Shown here piece after piece: positions 1-9,735 of a DNA stretch of 64,000 bases (the first letter of the stretch is position 1; each line of letters opens with the position of its first letter). Made by a program: the position numbers and the translations under genes. A model generated the notes under the pieces. That model was not told the DNA's origin. It saw only the letters and a program-made list of their open reading frames with translations, and ran no database searches. Source of the stretch: Pseudomonas paraglycinae (GTDB lineage: Bacteria > Pseudomonadota > Gammaproteobacteria > Pseudomonadales > Pseudomonadaceae); assembly GCF_021601625.1 (NCBI RefSeq), contig NZ_BQHR01000015.1, positions 62,001-126,000 of the forward strand, written 5' to 3'.

Positions 1-99
1 GTGACGATCGAGCAGGAAGCGTTTCAGTCGGCGGACGGTATCCAGCACCTGGGAGCTGCCCAGGCGACCGATGATGCCGATATTACGAAATTGCTCCAT
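1..99 (-). CDS. nadK: NAD kinase, N-terminal fragment
   Basis: Only the first 33 codons lie in the window; the gene runs off the left edge. The encoded start MEQFRNIGIIGRLGSS is the characteristic Pseudomonas NAD kinase N-terminus, with the beginning of the first Rossmann-like strand (NIGIIGR). The enzyme phosphorylates NAD to NADP in the cytoplasm using ATP or polyphosphate. Catalytic GGDG and NE/D motifs lie outside the window and cannot be checked. It is divergent from the DUF1853 gene, so the 115-bp gap probably holds both promoters. Confidence 0.85.
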   Translation of the reverse strand, partial: MEQFRNIGIIGRLGSSQVLDTVRRLKRFLLDRH

Positions 100-214
100 G
101 GGACTCCTGCGGGGGACTGAGACGGCGAAAAGCACGATTATGGGCGAAAGCGCCGGATAGACAAAATCCTTTCAGCCCCGAGGATGCGCCGGTGTTTGAG
201 GCTATGCTCGCAAG

Positions 215-1165
215 ATGATCCTATTTCCCGATTTGCTTCAGCTGCCCCACCAGTTACGCCACCCCGAGGTGCGCGATCTGGCGTGGGTGATCCTCGCCCC
301 GCCGATGCTCGCCGCAACCCCATGGCCGCAGCGCCATCCGCTGGCGGGCAGCGACTGGGTCGGCGACCCCGAGCGCCTGGAACACTGGCTGCGCCAGCTC
401 GACCGCGACAGTTACGGCCTGCTGCACTGGCTGTCCCAGGCCCGCACCCGGCGCCTGGGCCTGTATTACGAGCGGTTGTGGCAATTTGCGGTGAAACACG
501 CGCCGGGCATCGAACTGATCGCCGCCAACCTGCCGATCCGCCGCGAAGGCCACACCCTCGGCGAGCTGGACATGCTGCTGCGCGATCGCGACGGCGTGCA
601 CCACCTGGAACTGGCCATCAAGCTCTACCTCGGCCCGCAGAACGGCGACGGTCATGATCCGGCGTCGTGGCTGGGGCCGGGCTGTCATGATCGACTGGAT
701 CGCAAACTGGCGCACCTGAGCGAACATCAGCTGCCGATCTCCGCGCGCCCGGAAAGCCGCGAAGTGCTGGCGGCGCTGGATGTCAGGTCGTTCAGCGCGC
801 AACTGTGGCTGGGCGGATACTTGCTGTATCCGTGGCCCGGTCAGTCCGTGCCGCCCAGCGGCGCCCACCCGCAGCATTTGCGTGGCAGTTGGCTGCATCA
901 GAAAGACTGGCCGGCGTTTGTCGCCCAGCGCCCGGACGGACGCTGGCAACCCCTGCCCCGCCACGCCTGGCTGGCGCCGGCGCACTACCCGGCGGACCAG
1001 ACCTGGAGCAACGGGCACTTGCAGGCCTGGCTCGATGAACTCGAACCGCTGGCCCCGGCGCAACTGATGGTGCGCCTGACCGAAAATGCCCGGGGCGAGT
1101 GGGAAGAAGCCGAGCGGCTGTTTCTGGTGTCGGATCTGTGGCCGAACGTGCCGGGGCAGAATTAA
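215..1165 (+). CDS. DUF1853 family protein
   Basis: Encodes 316 residues without signal peptide or membrane segments, so probably cytoplasmic. The central block with [14 protein letters not shown], followed by ELDMLLRD and [12 protein letters not shown], matches the DUF1853 family as I know it. The E-x-D plus E-x-K arrangement resembles a PD-(D/E)XK nuclease-like core, but that is my inference and no activity is established. The gene is divergent from nadK, an association I recall from other pseudomonads. Its stop codon overlaps that of the convergent arsB by a few bases. Confidence 0.75.
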   Translation: MILFPDLLQLPHQLRHPEVRDLAWVILAPPMLAATPWPQRHPLAGSDWVGDPERLEHWLRQLDRDSYGLLHWLSQARTRRLGLYYERLWQFAVKHAPGIELIAANLPIRREGHTLGELDMLLRDRDGVHHLELAIKLYLGPQNGDGHDPASWLGPGCHDRLDRKLAHLSEHQLPISARPESREVLAALDVRSFSAQLWLGGYLLYPWPGQSVPPSGAHPQHLRGSWLHQKDWPAFVAQRPDGRWQPLPRHAWLAPAHYPADQTWSNGHLQAWLDELEPLAPAQLMVRLTENARGEWEEAERLFLVSDLWPNVPGQN

Positions 1166-2445
1166 ACCGACAACCGCACCGCCAGTGCGGCCAGCGTCAC
1201 CAGCAACACCGGCACCGTCAGTACGATCCCGACCTTGAAGTAATAACCCCAGCCGATCCGGATGTTCTTGCGCTCCAGCACATGCAGCCAGAGCAAGGTC
1301 GCGAGACTGCCGATCGGGGTGATTTTCGGCCCCAGGTCACTGCCGATCACGTTGGCGTAGATCATCGCCTCCTTCACCACACCGCTGGCCTGACTGGCAT
1401 CGATCGACAGCAAGCCGACCAGCACCGTCGGCAGGTTGTTCATGATCGATGACAACAAGGCCGTCAGCACCCCGGTGCCCATCGCCGCACCCCATACGCC
1501 GTGAACGGCGAACACATCGAGCCACCCGGCCAGATAATCGGTGAGCCCGGCATTGCGCAGTCCGTAGACCACCAGGTACATGCCGAGCGAGAAAATCACG
1601 ATCTGCCACGGCGCCTCTTTCATGACTTTGCGCGTCGAGATCTTGTGCCCGCGCGCAGCAATCGCCAGCAACAGCGCCGCGCACACCGCCGAGATCGCGC
1701 TGATCGGAATCCCCAGCGGCTCCAGCGCGAAACAGCCGATCAACAAAATCACCAACACCGCCCAACCGGCGGAGAACGTGGCTTTGTCGTGAATGGCGGT
1801 TTCCGGGTGTTCAAGCTGTTCCGGGTCGTAAGCCTTGGGAATGTCGCGGCGGAAGAACCACAGCAGCATGCCCAGCGTGGCCGCGACGCTGACAAAGTTG
1901 ACCGGCACCATCACCGCCGCATAGCGGTTAAAACCGATGTGGAAAAAGTCGGCCGAGACGATGTTCACCAGATTCGACACCACCAGCGGCAGGCTCGCGG
2001 TGTCGGCAATGAACCCCGCGCCCATGACGAACGCCAGAGTCGCCGCCGGGGAAAAGCGCAGGGCCAGCAGCATGGAAATCACGATCGGCGTGAGGATCAG
2101 CGCTGCGCCGTCATTGGCGAACAGCGCCGACACCAGCGCGCCGAGCAGCACCATGAAAGCAAACAGCTTGCGCCCGCTGCCCCGCCCCCAGCGCGCTACG
2201 TGCAAGGCGGCCCAGGCGAAGAATCCCGCTTCGTCGAGCAGCAGGCTGATGATGATCAGCGCCACGAACGTGCCGGTGGCGTTCCAGATGATTTGCCACA
2301 CCAGCGGGATGTCGCTCAGGTGCACCACACCGAAAATCAGCGCGATGATGGCGCCGAACGTTGCACTCCAGCCGACCCCGAGGCCTTTGGGTTGCCAGAT
2401 CACCAGGGTAATGGTCAGCAGGAAAATCAGTGACGCAGCGAACAT
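1162..2445 (-). CDS. arsB: ArsB-type arsenite/anion efflux carrier
   Basis: A 427-residue integral membrane protein, the usual ArsB length, with about eleven to twelve hydrophobic helices beginning at residue 4. Stretches such as [14 protein letters not shown] and [14 protein letters not shown] are typical of the ArsB/NhaD ion transporter superfamily. ArsB exports As(III)/Sb(III) driven by proton motive force. No arsR, arsC or arsH lies next to it, so arsenic specificity is inferred from similarity only. An AAGG stands about 9 nt before the ATG. The upstream gene on the same strand encodes a flavin reductase, but a strong terminator separates the two. Confidence 0.75.
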   Translation of the reverse strand: MFAASLIFLLTITLVIWQPKGLGVGWSATFGAIIALIFGVVHLSDIPLVWQIIWNATGTFVALIIISLLLDEAGFFAWAALHVARWGRGSGRKLFAFMVLLGALVSALFANDGAALILTPIVISMLLALRFSPAATLAFVMGAGFIADTASLPLVVSNLVNIVSADFFHIGFNRYAAVMVPVNFVSVAATLGMLLWFFRRDIPKAYDPEQLEHPETAIHDKATFSAGWAVLVILLIGCFALEPLGIPISAISAVCAALLLAIAARGHKISTRKVMKEAPWQIVIFSLGMYLVVYGLRNAGLTDYLAGWLDVFAVHGVWGAAMGTGVLTALLSSIMNNLPTVLVGLLSIDASQASGVVKEAMIYANVIGSDLGPKITPIGSLATLLWLHVLERKNIRIGWGYYFKVGIVLTVPVLLVTLAALAVRLSV

Positions 2446-2492
2446 TCGCGACAGCCTTCAATAAAAGGGGAAAGAATCAGACCACACAAAAA

Positions 2493-2520
2493 AACCTGTG
2501 GGAGCTGACTCCCACAGGTT
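2493..2520 (-). terminator. Rho-independent terminator after the FMN reductase gene
   Basis: Perfect 12-bp inverted repeat with a 4-nt loop. On the minus strand it is followed by a run of seven T. It lies 27 bp past the reductase stop codon. Its stem contains the CTGTGGGAG word of Pseudomonas REP elements, so it may have been recruited from a REP sequence. Confidence 0.85.
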
Positions 2521-2547
2521 CGATATCTTGTCAGAAAAATAAGTGGA

Positions 2548-3105
2548 TCACTTCTTGTGTTGCGCCACCCACTCACCAAACGCATTGATGAAACTTTGCA
2601 GGAACGGCTTCACCGACTCGTTCAGTTTGCCCGCCTCGTCGAATGCCGTGCCCGCGCCGCCCAGATAGGCTTCCGGCTGCTGCATGCAAGGCACGTTGAG
2701 GAAAACAAAAGACTGACGCAGATGCTGGTTGGCACCGAAACCGCCGATGGCACCCGGCGAAACGCTGATCACCGCCCCCGGTTTGCCGCTCCAGACACTC
2801 TTGCCATATGGCCGCGAACCGACATCGATCGCGTTCTTCAAAGGCGCCGGCACCGAGCGGTTGTACTCCGGGGTGACAAACAGCAGAGCGTCGGATGAAC
2901 CCACTTTTTGCCGGAAAGTGCTGTAGGCTGCCGGCGGTGAATCGCCGTCGATGTCTTCGTTGTAGAGTGGCAGATCGCCAATTTCGACAATGTTCAGCTT
3001 GAGGTTGGCCGGTGCCAGTTCCGCCAGCGCCAGGGCGACCTTGCGGTTGATGGACGCCTTGCGCAGGCTGCCGACCACTACTGCGACGTTATAGACATTG
3101 CTCAT
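2548..3105 (-). CDS. NADPH-dependent FMN reductase (ChrR/azoreductase-like)
   Basis: Encodes 185 residues of the flavodoxin-like NADPH:FMN reductase family. The N-terminal GSLRKASINRK segment (residues 12-22) is the phosphate-binding loop for FMN. TPEYNRSVPAPLKNAIDVGSR (about 78-98) is the conserved loop contacting the isoalloxazine ring. Relatives reduce quinones, chromate or azo dyes with two electrons and protect against redox cycling. The protein is cytosolic and has family-typical length. The start ATG is well placed, although the ribosome site is weak. Confidence 0.85.
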   Translation of the reverse strand: MSNVYNVAVVVGSLRKASINRKVALALAELAPANLKLNIVEIGDLPLYNEDIDGDSPPAAYSTFRQKVGSSDALLFVTPEYNRSVPAPLKNAIDVGSRPYGKSVWSGKPGAVISVSPGAIGGFGANQHLRQSFVFLNVPCMQQPEAYLGGAGTAFDEAGKLNESVKPFLQSFINAFGEWVAQHKK

Positions 3106-3290
3106 TGGAAGACTCTCGACTGTCCGTGGGAGGAGCCACTAGTTATAGATGATCCGGTGACGATTTCACCAGACGCCGAAGGTTATTTCCCGCGTCTGGA
3201 TTATTTTTTTCCTGTAGGAAAACTTACCAAGCTCGATGAAGGTCTACCAAGCCGCAAATCAAGCGTTTTATCTCCAGAGGTTCTAAGCAG

Positions 3291-3527
3291 ATGGCAGCAG
3301 TACTCGTCGGTCAGTTCCATGCAAGAGATGCGGAAGGCCGCGTTTATTCCGTGCATGAGTTCCAGGAATCCAACCCGTCGGCAGACGGTTTCACCGGCAC
3401 GGAGCCCGTTACCACCTACAAACTGGCGATTGGCGACCGCGTCAACAAGATCGACGACAACGAGTTTTTGCTGGTTCAGTCGGGCATCACCCTGATCCGC
3501 GAACCCGAGCCATCGGTCGCTTCATAA
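3291..3527 (+). CDS. Small conserved hypothetical protein
   Basis: Encodes 78 residues with no signal peptide or transmembrane segment. It is rich in charged and beta-forming residues, with a YKLAIGDRVNKIDDNEF core, so a compact cytosolic beta-barrel fold is plausible. An AGAGG lies about 10 nt before the ATG and codon use matches neighbouring genes. I recall similar small proteins in other Pseudomonas but know no function. It stands alone between a divergent flavin reductase and a LysR gene. Confidence 0.6.
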   Translation: MAAVLVGQFHARDAEGRVYSVHEFQESNPSADGFTGTEPVTTYKLAIGDRVNKIDDNEFLLVQSGITLIREPEPSVAS

Positions 3528-3612
3528 CCGATCGTTATGAGCAGAAGTCATCCGCGCCGAGTTGGGGTAGGATTCAGCCACTGACCCCAACGGCCGGACA
3601 TGGACTTCACGC

Positions 3613-4506
3613 ATGCGTTTACGTCATATCGAGGTGATTCAGGCGCTTTTGCAGACCGGTCACGTGGGCACCGCCGCCGAATGGCTGCAACTAGCGGCGC
3701 CCGAGGTCGAGGAGCGTTTGCGCGAAGCCGAGAGTCAGCTCGGGTTCATGCTGTTCGCCAGCGTACGCGGACGACTTCAGCCAACCCCGGAGGCCCGGGC
3801 GCTGCAAGTCGAGATCGGCCACATCTATGAAGCGCTGGAACCGGTGCAACGGCTGGCCAGCAGTCTCAAGCAATACCTCGCCCCACCCCTGCGGATCATC
3901 GGCACCCCGCCGCTGGCCCAGCAACTGCTGCCGCAAAGCCTCGCCGCCCTGCGCCGGCGCCTGCCCGACGTGCCCTGCACCCTGCTCAGTGAACCGACCC
4001 GCGACATCGTCCGCCACCTGCTGCTGCGCGACAGCGATCTGGGCCTGAGCCTGCACGATCCACAACACCCCGATATCCATTGCCAGCCAATGGCCCAGGG
4101 CAAGTTGCAATTGCTTGCGCCCCACGGCTGGCTGCAGCCGAAGCAGAAGTACATTTCCCTGCAGGATCTGGCCGGTCAGGCGATGGTCGGCCTCGAAGGT
4201 CAGGACCCGTTGAGTCCGGCCCTGGAAAACAAGCTCCAGGCCCTGCGCCCGGCGCCGACCATCCAGACCCGGGTGCAGACCCACCAGATGATGCGCAGCA
4301 TGGTCGAGGCCGGCGAAGGCCTGGCGATCGTCGACCCGTTCACCGCCCTCGGTGCACGGGCGGGCGGTCTCGATGTTTGCCCGTTGTCGCCGGCGGTGCC
4401 GATCAGCCTGTATGCCCTGACCTTCAAACACGCCACGCCGTCAGCGGCGATTCAGACGCTGCTCGGGATCGTCACGGAACAAGCCGAGGCGATGCTGGCG
4501 AACTGA
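3613..4506 (+). CDS. LysR-family transcriptional regulator
   Basis: A 297-residue protein of typical LysR length. The N-terminal helix-turn-helix occupies roughly residues 1-60 (MRLRHIEVIQALLQTGHVGTAAEWL...), followed by a periplasmic-binding-protein-like effector domain from about residue 90. The recognition helix is unusual: the common Q(P)A(V/L)S is replaced by APEVEERLREAES. The 3' end overlaps the convergent GNAT gene by 35 bp. The effector and targets cannot be read from the sequence. Confidence 0.8.
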   Translation: MRLRHIEVIQALLQTGHVGTAAEWLQLAAPEVEERLREAESQLGFMLFASVRGRLQPTPEARALQVEIGHIYEALEPVQRLASSLKQYLAPPLRIIGTPPLAQQLLPQSLAALRRRLPDVPCTLLSEPTRDIVRHLLLRDSDLGLSLHDPQHPDIHCQPMAQGKLQLLAPHGWLQPKQKYISLQDLAGQAMVGLEGQDPLSPALENKLQALRPAPTIQTRVQTHQMMRSMVEAGEGLAIVDPFTALGARAGGLDVCPLSPAVPISLYALTFKHATPSAAIQTLLGIVTEQAEAMLAN

Positions 4507-5086
4507 TCGGATGTTCCAGCGGGTTATCGAACAATCGATACCAGAACAACGCCACTTCGGCGGTGTTCGGATCGATTCCGAGATAACGCAGGTGGTCGAT
4601 GCCGCCGATCACATACCCGCAACGCTCATACAGGCGACAGGCGCCAAGGTTGTTGTTCTGGGTTTCCAGCATGATTCCCGGCAGCTTTTTCTTGCGGCTC
4701 CAGAACTGCGCCACGTCGAGCAAGGCCTTGGCCACACCATGGCGCCGCGCCGGGGCGTGCACCGCCAGTTCATCGATATGGGCGAAGCCGTTCCAGTTGG
4801 TGCTGATCACCAGATGACCGACCGGCTCGTCCTCCAGATACGCCATGAAGATCGCGCTGTCGGCGGCGTCGCGAAAACTGCTGAACTCCTCCGGATCGAT
4901 GCCGTAGCACTTGCGATACGGCACGATGGCGGTCACGGCCCATTGCGCCACAGGCTTGCCGATTTCTGCCGCGCCGTAGGCGGCCACCTCGAAACTGAAA
5001 TCGCTGCCCCAGATATATTCGGCGAAACCCTCGTCGGCGACCCGCACCGACAGCCCCGGGTATTTCGGATTCATGACCGGTTGCAT
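4472..5086 (-). CDS. GNAT acetyltransferase resembling streptothricin acetyltransferase
   Basis: About 204 residues. The C-terminal half carries a clear GNAT fold: NWNGFAHIDELAV (beta4), acetyl-CoA loop RRHGVAKALL, then LPGIMLETQNNNLGACRLYERCGY and VALFWYRLF. This run closely parallels the Sat-4 streptothricin acetyltransferases, which acetylate the beta-lysine chain of streptothricin. The real substrate here is unknown; a lysine or cadaverine-like amine is possible because the gene sits directly behind ldcA on the same strand. The start is chosen at the first ATG, 15 nt past the ldcA stop. TTG and GTG starts overlapping ldcA, and an ATG 12 nt further in, are alternatives. Confidence 0.75.
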   Translation of the reverse strand: MQPVMNPKYPGLSVRVADEGFAEYIWGSDFSFEVAAYGAAEIGKPVAQWAVTAIVPYRKCYGIDPEEFSSFRDAADSAIFMAYLEDEPVGHLVISTNWNGFAHIDELAVHAPARRHGVAKALLDVAQFWSRKKKLPGIMLETQNNNLGACRLYERCGYVIGGIDHLRYLGIDPNTAEVALFWYRLFDNPLEHPISSPASPRLVP

Positions 5087-5100
5087 ACTCGGAAAAGCCC

Positions 5101-7356
5101 TCACTCCTTGACGCAATCGACGGTGTATTGCCGCCCATTGCCCTCATCTTCATGTTGCAGACCGTGCACATCGACCACGAAGCCCGGAAACGTTGCGTCG
5201 AACGTGCGGGCAAACCTGAGGTATTCGATGATCGAGCGCGTGGATTCGGTAAAGCGTTCGCCTGGCATGATCAGCGGAATCCCCGGCGGGTATGGCACCA
5301 GCATCACCGCCGCCACCCGACCTTCCAGCTCGTCGATCGGCACCGCCTCGACCTCGCCGCGCACCAGTTGGTCGTAAGCATGGGCCGGTTTCATGGCGAT
5401 TTCCGGCAGCACGGTGTACATGCGTTTGAGGTGTTTGGCGGTGGCGTTGCTGCGATAGCAGGCGTGGAGCTGATCGCACAGATCGCGCAGGCCCATGCCG
5501 CGATAGCGCACAGGATCTTCCTGGGCGACGCACTTGAGGCAGGTATCGAGGCTGACGTTGGCGTCGTAGCTGCGCTTGAACTCCAGCAGTTCGGTCAACA
5601 GCGTGCTCCACTTGCCTTTGGTGATGCCCATGGAGAACAGCACCAGAAATGAATACAGGCCGGTTTTCTCCACCACCAGCCCGCGCTCCCAAAGGAAACG
5701 GCTGACCACTGCCGCAGGAATGCCCTTGTCGCTCAAAGCGCCCCCGGCGGTCAGGCCCGGCATGACCAAGGTGACCTTGATCGGGTCGAGCAGCACGTAG
5801 TCGTCGCTGACCTCGCCGAACCCGTGCCAGTCCGCATCCGGTTGCAGCAGCCAGTCCTCGGTCTGCACCCGGTCGATGCCTTCGACGCCCGGTGGCTGCC
5901 AGATCGAGAACCACCAATCGTCAGCGGCGATGTGCTGACGCAGATTGGCCAGCGCCCGGCGAAAACTCAGGGCTTCGTCGAAGGTTTCCTGTAGCAGCGA
6001 GCGGCCGGCCGGTCCTTCCATCATCGCCGACGCCACGTCCAGCGAGGCGATGATGCTGTACTGCGGCGACGTCGAAATGTGCATCATGAACGCTTCGTTG
6101 AACCGGTCGCGATCCAATTGCCGCGCGCCGCCGTCCTGCACATGAATCATCGAAGCCTGACTGAACGCCGCCAGCAGCTTGTGGGTGGAATGGGTGGTGA
6201 ACACCAGCGGACTGTCCTCGCTGCGCGAGGTGGCCATGCCGTAACGGCCGGCAAAGAATTCGTGAAACGCCGCATAGGCGTACCAGGCTTCGTCGAAATG
6301 CAGGACTTCGACGCTGTTGCCCAGACTCTGCTTGATCAGCTCGGCGTTGTAACAGAGGCCGTCGTAGGTCGAGTTGGTGATCACCGCCAGTTTGACTTTC
6401 GGCTCGCGGCCCTTGGTCAGCGGGCTGGCATCGATCTTGGCCTGAATCGATTCGCGACTGAATTCACTGAGCGGAATCGGACCAATGATCCCCAGCTCAT
6501 TGCGCTCCGGGCACAGGTACAGTGGAATCGCGCCGGTCATGATGATCGCGTGCAACACCGACTTGTGACAGTTGCGATCCACCAGCACCAGATCATCGCG
6601 CCCGACCATCGAATGCCAGACGATCTTGTTGGCGGTCGAGGTGCCATTGATCACGAAAAAGGTGTGATCGGCGCCGAAATTGCGCGCGGCTCGCGCTTCC
6701 GCCTCGGCGAGTGGCCCGGTGTGGTCGAGCAAGGAACCCAGCTCCGGCACCGACACCGATAAATCGGAGCGCAGGGTGTTTTCCCCGAAGAACTGGTGAA
6801 ACGCCTGCCCCACCGGACTCTTGTGATACGCCACACCACCGCCATGACCGGGGGTGTGCCAGGAATAATTGGAATCGGCCGTATGCTGCACCAGCGCCTT
6901 GAAGAATGGCGGCAACAGCCCGTCCAGGTATTTGCGCGCCGCCCGCGCCACTTGCCGGGCGAGAAACGGCACGGTGTCTTCGAACAGGTAGAGAATGCCG
7001 CGCAACTGGTTGAGCTCGGCCATGGCATCGGCCGGGGCGTTTTCCAGGGTGACTTGCTCGCCAAGGGCAAAGATCGGCAGATCCGGCGCCCGCACCCGGG
7101 CCAGACCGATCAGTTCGGCCATGTTCTGCAACAGGTGGGAGTTGGTGCTGGCGTCTTCGGCGGCGATCAGCATGCACGCCAGACCATGGTGGGTTGACGC
7201 CACCAGCCGGCCTTCGGTGTAGTCCGTGGCCGAAACGATACTGAAACCTTCCAGCTCCAGCTCTCGGGCGATTCCGCGAATGCGGTCACCGGCAACCGTG
7301 TCGGCCTTGATGTCGCGGTGGACGATCAGCACCGGGAACTTCAAATCTTTGTACAT
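5101..7356 (-). CDS. ldcA: Lysine decarboxylase (fold type I, PLP)
   Basis: 751 residues, the same length as P. aeruginosa LdcA (PA1818). The protein has an N-terminal response-regulator-like wing domain (about 1-130), then the PLP aminotransferase-fold domain with SWHTPGHGGG and the Schiff-base lysine K393 in HSTHK, then the C-terminal Orn/Lys/Arg decarboxylase domain. It converts L-lysine to cadaverine, the entry to the lysine decarboxylase catabolic route. In P. aeruginosa ldcA is ArgR-controlled and paired with the lysine/cadaverine antiporter ldcB. No antiporter gene is present here. The GNAT gene follows at once. Confidence 0.9.
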   Translation of the reverse strand: MYKDLKFPVLIVHRDIKADTVAGDRIRGIARELELEGFSIVSATDYTEGRLVASTHHGLACMLIAAEDASTNSHLLQNMAELIGLARVRAPDLPIFALGEQVTLENAPADAMAELNQLRGILYLFEDTVPFLARQVARAARKYLDGLLPPFFKALVQHTADSNYSWHTPGHGGGVAYHKSPVGQAFHQFFGENTLRSDLSVSVPELGSLLDHTGPLAEAEARAARNFGADHTFFVINGTSTANKIVWHSMVGRDDLVLVDRNCHKSVLHAIIMTGAIPLYLCPERNELGIIGPIPLSEFSRESIQAKIDASPLTKGREPKVKLAVITNSTYDGLCYNAELIKQSLGNSVEVLHFDEAWYAYAAFHEFFAGRYGMATSRSEDSPLVFTTHSTHKLLAAFSQASMIHVQDGGARQLDRDRFNEAFMMHISTSPQYSIIASLDVASAMMEGPAGRSLLQETFDEALSFRRALANLRQHIAADDWWFSIWQPPGVEGIDRVQTEDWLLQPDADWHGFGEVSDDYVLLDPIKVTLVMPGLTAGGALSDKGIPAAVVSRFLWERGLVVEKTGLYSFLVLFSMGITKGKWSTLLTELLEFKRSYDANVSLDTCLKCVAQEDPVRYRGMGLRDLCDQLHACYRSNATAKHLKRMYTVLPEIAMKPAHAYDQLVRGEVEAVPIDELEGRVAAVMLVPYPPGIPLIMPGERFTESTRSIIEYLRFARTFDATFPGFVVDVHGLQHEDEGNGRQYTVDCVKE

Positions 7357-7462
7357 GGGGCTCAGTGTCCTGAGGCGGCGGAGAGTGATCTGCCAATGTC
7401 CTCAGGGTAGAGGGTCGGAGCGGATGTGGCGAGGGTGGCCAGTTGTCAGTACTGCCAAAAAC

Positions 7463-7504
7463 AAAGGATCGCCCGCACATGGCTTGGTGTTCGGACGATC
7501 CTTT
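7463..7504 (-). terminator. Probable terminator after dnaQ
   Basis: Inverted repeat with 9-bp arms AAAGGATCG/CGATCCTTT about 7 bp beyond the dnaQ stop. On the minus strand the hairpin is followed by GTTTTTGG. The loop is long and the T-run interrupted, so strength is uncertain. It would insulate ldcA from dnaQ transcription. Confidence 0.55.
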
Positions 7505-7510
7505 AGTGCC

Positions 7511-8275
7511 TTACGCTTGAGCTTCAGCTTCAGCTTCCAGCAGCTGGGTCCACAGCGCCGGGGCGCCGGCCGACTTGGCGATGATTTCCAGACGCACCTG
7601 ATGTTCGGCCAGCTCGGCTTCGGTGGCGCGAATGATTCGCCCCGGTTTGCGATCCGCCGGCAGACGGCGGATTTCGGTGGCGGAGTTGTCAGCGCCCTCG
7701 CCCGTGCCATTGCCGTCGGAGGCGTTGCCGGCCAGCGACAGGCTGGTCTGGCCACCGGTCATGGTCAGGTAGACGTCGGCGAGAATTTCCGAGTCGAGCA
7801 ATGCGCCGTGCAGCTCACGGCCGGAGTTGTCGACGCCGTAGCGTTTGCACAGGGCATCGAGGCTGTTGCGCTGACCCGGGTGACGTTCCCGGGCCATCAT
7901 CAGGGTGTCGAGGATCGTGCAGTGCTGCGTGATGTCCGCGCGATCCTGCTGGCCCATCAGCGCGAATTCGTTGTTGATGAAGCCAACGTCGAACGCCGCG
8001 TTATGGATGATCAGCTGCGCGCCGTTGATAAACTCGAAGAACTCGTCGGCCACTTCGGCGAAACGCGGCTTGCCGACCAGGAATTCATTGGTGATGCCGT
8101 GAACGGCAATCGCGCCTTCATCACTCTCGCGATCCGGTTGCAGGTAAACGTGAAAGTGTCGGCCCGTCAGGCGTCGACCGATCAGCTCGACACAACCGAT
8201 TTCGATAATCCGGTGGCCGTCGGTCACCGGCATGCCGGTGGTTTCGGTATCGAGTACAACGGATCTGGTGGCCAT
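7511..8275 (-). CDS. dnaQ: DNA polymerase III epsilon subunit (3'-5' proofreading exonuclease)
   Basis: 254 residues with the three exonuclease motifs of the DnaQ family: ExoI with D9 and E11 (DTETTG), ExoII around HNAAFDVGF, and ExoIII HGALLDSEILADVY. The C-terminal segment after about residue 185 is the flexible tether that binds the polymerase alpha subunit; it ends in an acidic, alanine-rich tail. The gene follows rnhA on the same strand with an 83-bp gap. This differs from the divergent dnaQ/rnhA of E. coli but matches Pseudomonas. Confidence 0.95.
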   Translation of the reverse strand: MATRSVVLDTETTGMPVTDGHRIIEIGCVELIGRRLTGRHFHVYLQPDRESDEGAIAVHGITNEFLVGKPRFAEVADEFFEFINGAQLIIHNAAFDVGFINNEFALMGQQDRADITQHCTILDTLMMARERHPGQRNSLDALCKRYGVDNSGRELHGALLDSEILADVYLTMTGGQTSLSLAGNASDGNGTGEGADNSATEIRRLPADRKPGRIIRATEAELAEHQVRLEIIAKSAGAPALWTQLLEAEAEAQA

Positions 8276-8358
8276 CAGTGTTCAGCTCTCAACGGGGGTC
8301 AATCGTGCAAAAGCGGCGATGTTAACACGCTCGCCGGGAGTGTTTCAGTGGGAAGGAT

Positions 8359-8820
8359 TCAGCTCTGCTTGTAACCGCGAACCTCATCCACCCCACGGTT
8401 GGCCAGCTGGTCGGCGCGTTCGTTGCCGTGGTGGCCGATGTGACCGCGGACCCATTTCCAGGTGACCTTGTGGCGGTTGACCTGCTCGTCGAGCTCTTTC
8501 CACAGGTCGGCGTTTTTCACTGGCTCCTTGGCGGCGGTTTTCCAGCCGCGCTTCTTCCAGTTGGCCATCCACTCGTTGATGCCTTTCATCACATATTGCG
8601 AGTCGGTCACCAGCAGCACTTCGCACGGACGCTTGAGGGCTTCCAGGCCGCGAATTGCGCCAAGCAGCTCCATGCGGTTGTTGGTGGTGTTGGCTTCGCC
8701 GCCCCACAGTTCCTTTTCAACGCCCTTGCACACCAACAGGGCGCCCCAGCCGCCCGGGCCGGGGTTGCCCTTGCAGGCGCCGTCAGTGAACAGTTCTACG
8801 CTATCGACGCTTTCGCTCAT
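8359..8820 (-). CDS. rnhA: Ribonuclease HI
   Basis: 153 residues, the standard length. Catalytic residues are visible: D13 in [12 protein letters not shown] in [10 protein letters not shown] in VTDSQYV, and the final H/D pair in [11 protein letters not shown]. The enzyme cleaves RNA in RNA-DNA hybrids and removes primers and R-loops. The start was set at [11 protein letters not shown] rather than an upstream in-frame start, because family members begin just before the first beta strand. The gene lies between dnaQ and a methyltransferase gene, all minus strand. Confidence 0.95.
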   Translation of the reverse strand: MSESVDSVELFTDGACKGNPGPGGWGALLVCKGVEKELWGGEANTTNNRMELLGAIRGLEALKRPCEVLLVTDSQYVMKGINEWMANWKKRGWKTAAKEPVKNADLWKELDEQVNRHKVTWKWVRGHIGHHGNERADQLANRGVDEVRGYKQS

Positions 8821-8911
8821 GCCAGTCTTTCCAGAAAAATACGTGGCCTCGCCGATCACGGATCGACAATGGCCGAGGCCGGGATACACCCGGCCATAAA
8901 TAAAAGAAGGT

Positions 8912-9670
8912 TTACGGTTCGACGCGCCGGCGGTTGACCTTGGCCATCGGCAGCGGAATCAGCTTGCCCATCGGCTCGCGGCGTTCCTGACGCACCGGAC
9001 GCAGGCCGACCACGATCTTGCGCGCAACCAGCAGATAGAAGCCGCCGCCCGACAGTTGCCAGTCGCCAGCCTTGCGTTCCCAGCCGGCCAGACGGGCCTG
9101 CCACTTGGGTGACGCGAGCGGCGGACGATAGCACCCGAAGCGGCGTTTCTCCAGCGCGAAGCCCAGCAGGTTGAGCCAGTCCGCCACCCGTGACGGCGAG
9201 ATGCAGCGCGCCTGACGCAAAGCGTCATGGGCGAATACATGGCGCAGCCCCCAGGTACTCCAGGGGTTGATGCCGACGATCAGCAGATGCCCGCCGGGGC
9301 GCACGCTGCTGGCCGCTTCGCGCAAAAGTCCGTGGGGCGACAGGCAGAAATCCAGGCCGTGCTGCAACACCACCACGTCGGCGGCGTGCTCGCTCAACGG
9401 CCAGGCCTGTTCTTCGCAGACGATCTCCACGCCCGGCAACGGCGCGCCAAGCCGCACGTTGCGCTGCACCTGCGGCGCCGACGGCGGTGTTTCGGCGGAC
9501 GGGCCGTAATGCACCAGATAGCCGCCGAAGAATCGGCCCAGCTCGTCTTCGAGCATGCGCCGTTCTTCGTCCAGCAGAAATTGCCCGAGGGGGCCGGACA
9601 GCCATTCACGGGCTGCACCGATCAGCGCGAGCCAGTCAGGATCGGCCTGAGCGAACGCTTTATCGATCAT
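8912..9670 (-). CDS. Class I SAM-dependent methyltransferase
   Basis: 252 residues from the ATG of MIDKAFAQ; the 5-codon longer form is less likely. A degenerate methyltransferase fold is visible: [28 protein letters not shown] (strands beta3/beta4 region) and [23 protein letters not shown] (motif around beta5). The glycine-rich motif I is weak. Its position upstream of rnhA-dnaQ and divergent from gloB equals PA1814, but the substrate is unknown. The divergent start of gloB is only 65 bp away, so both genes probably share one promoter region. Confidence 0.75.
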   Translation of the reverse strand: MIDKAFAQADPDWLALIGAAREWLSGPLGQFLLDEERRMLEDELGRFFGGYLVHYGPSAETPPSAPQVQRNVRLGAPLPGVEIVCEEQAWPLSEHAADVVVLQHGLDFCLSPHGLLREAASSVRPGGHLLIVGINPWSTWGLRHVFAHDALRQARCISPSRVADWLNLLGFALEKRRFGCYRPPLASPKWQARLAGWERKAGDWQLSGGGFYLLVARKIVVGLRPVRQERREPMGKLIPLPMAKVNRRRVEP

Positions 9671-9735
9671 TGCATTCTCCAACACGCCAGGAACCTCTAA
9701 GATGCGCCAATGTTACCCGCTTGGCGAATTCGACG

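Noticed and set aside
2493-2520. REP element
   Set aside because: It contains REP-like words, but the perfect stem with a T-run immediately after a gene end is better explained as a terminator.
8868-8905. Terminator after the methyltransferase gene upstream of rnhA
   Set aside because: A GGCCGGG/CCCGGCC hairpin is present, but no T-run follows on the minus strand and transcription probably continues into rnhA.
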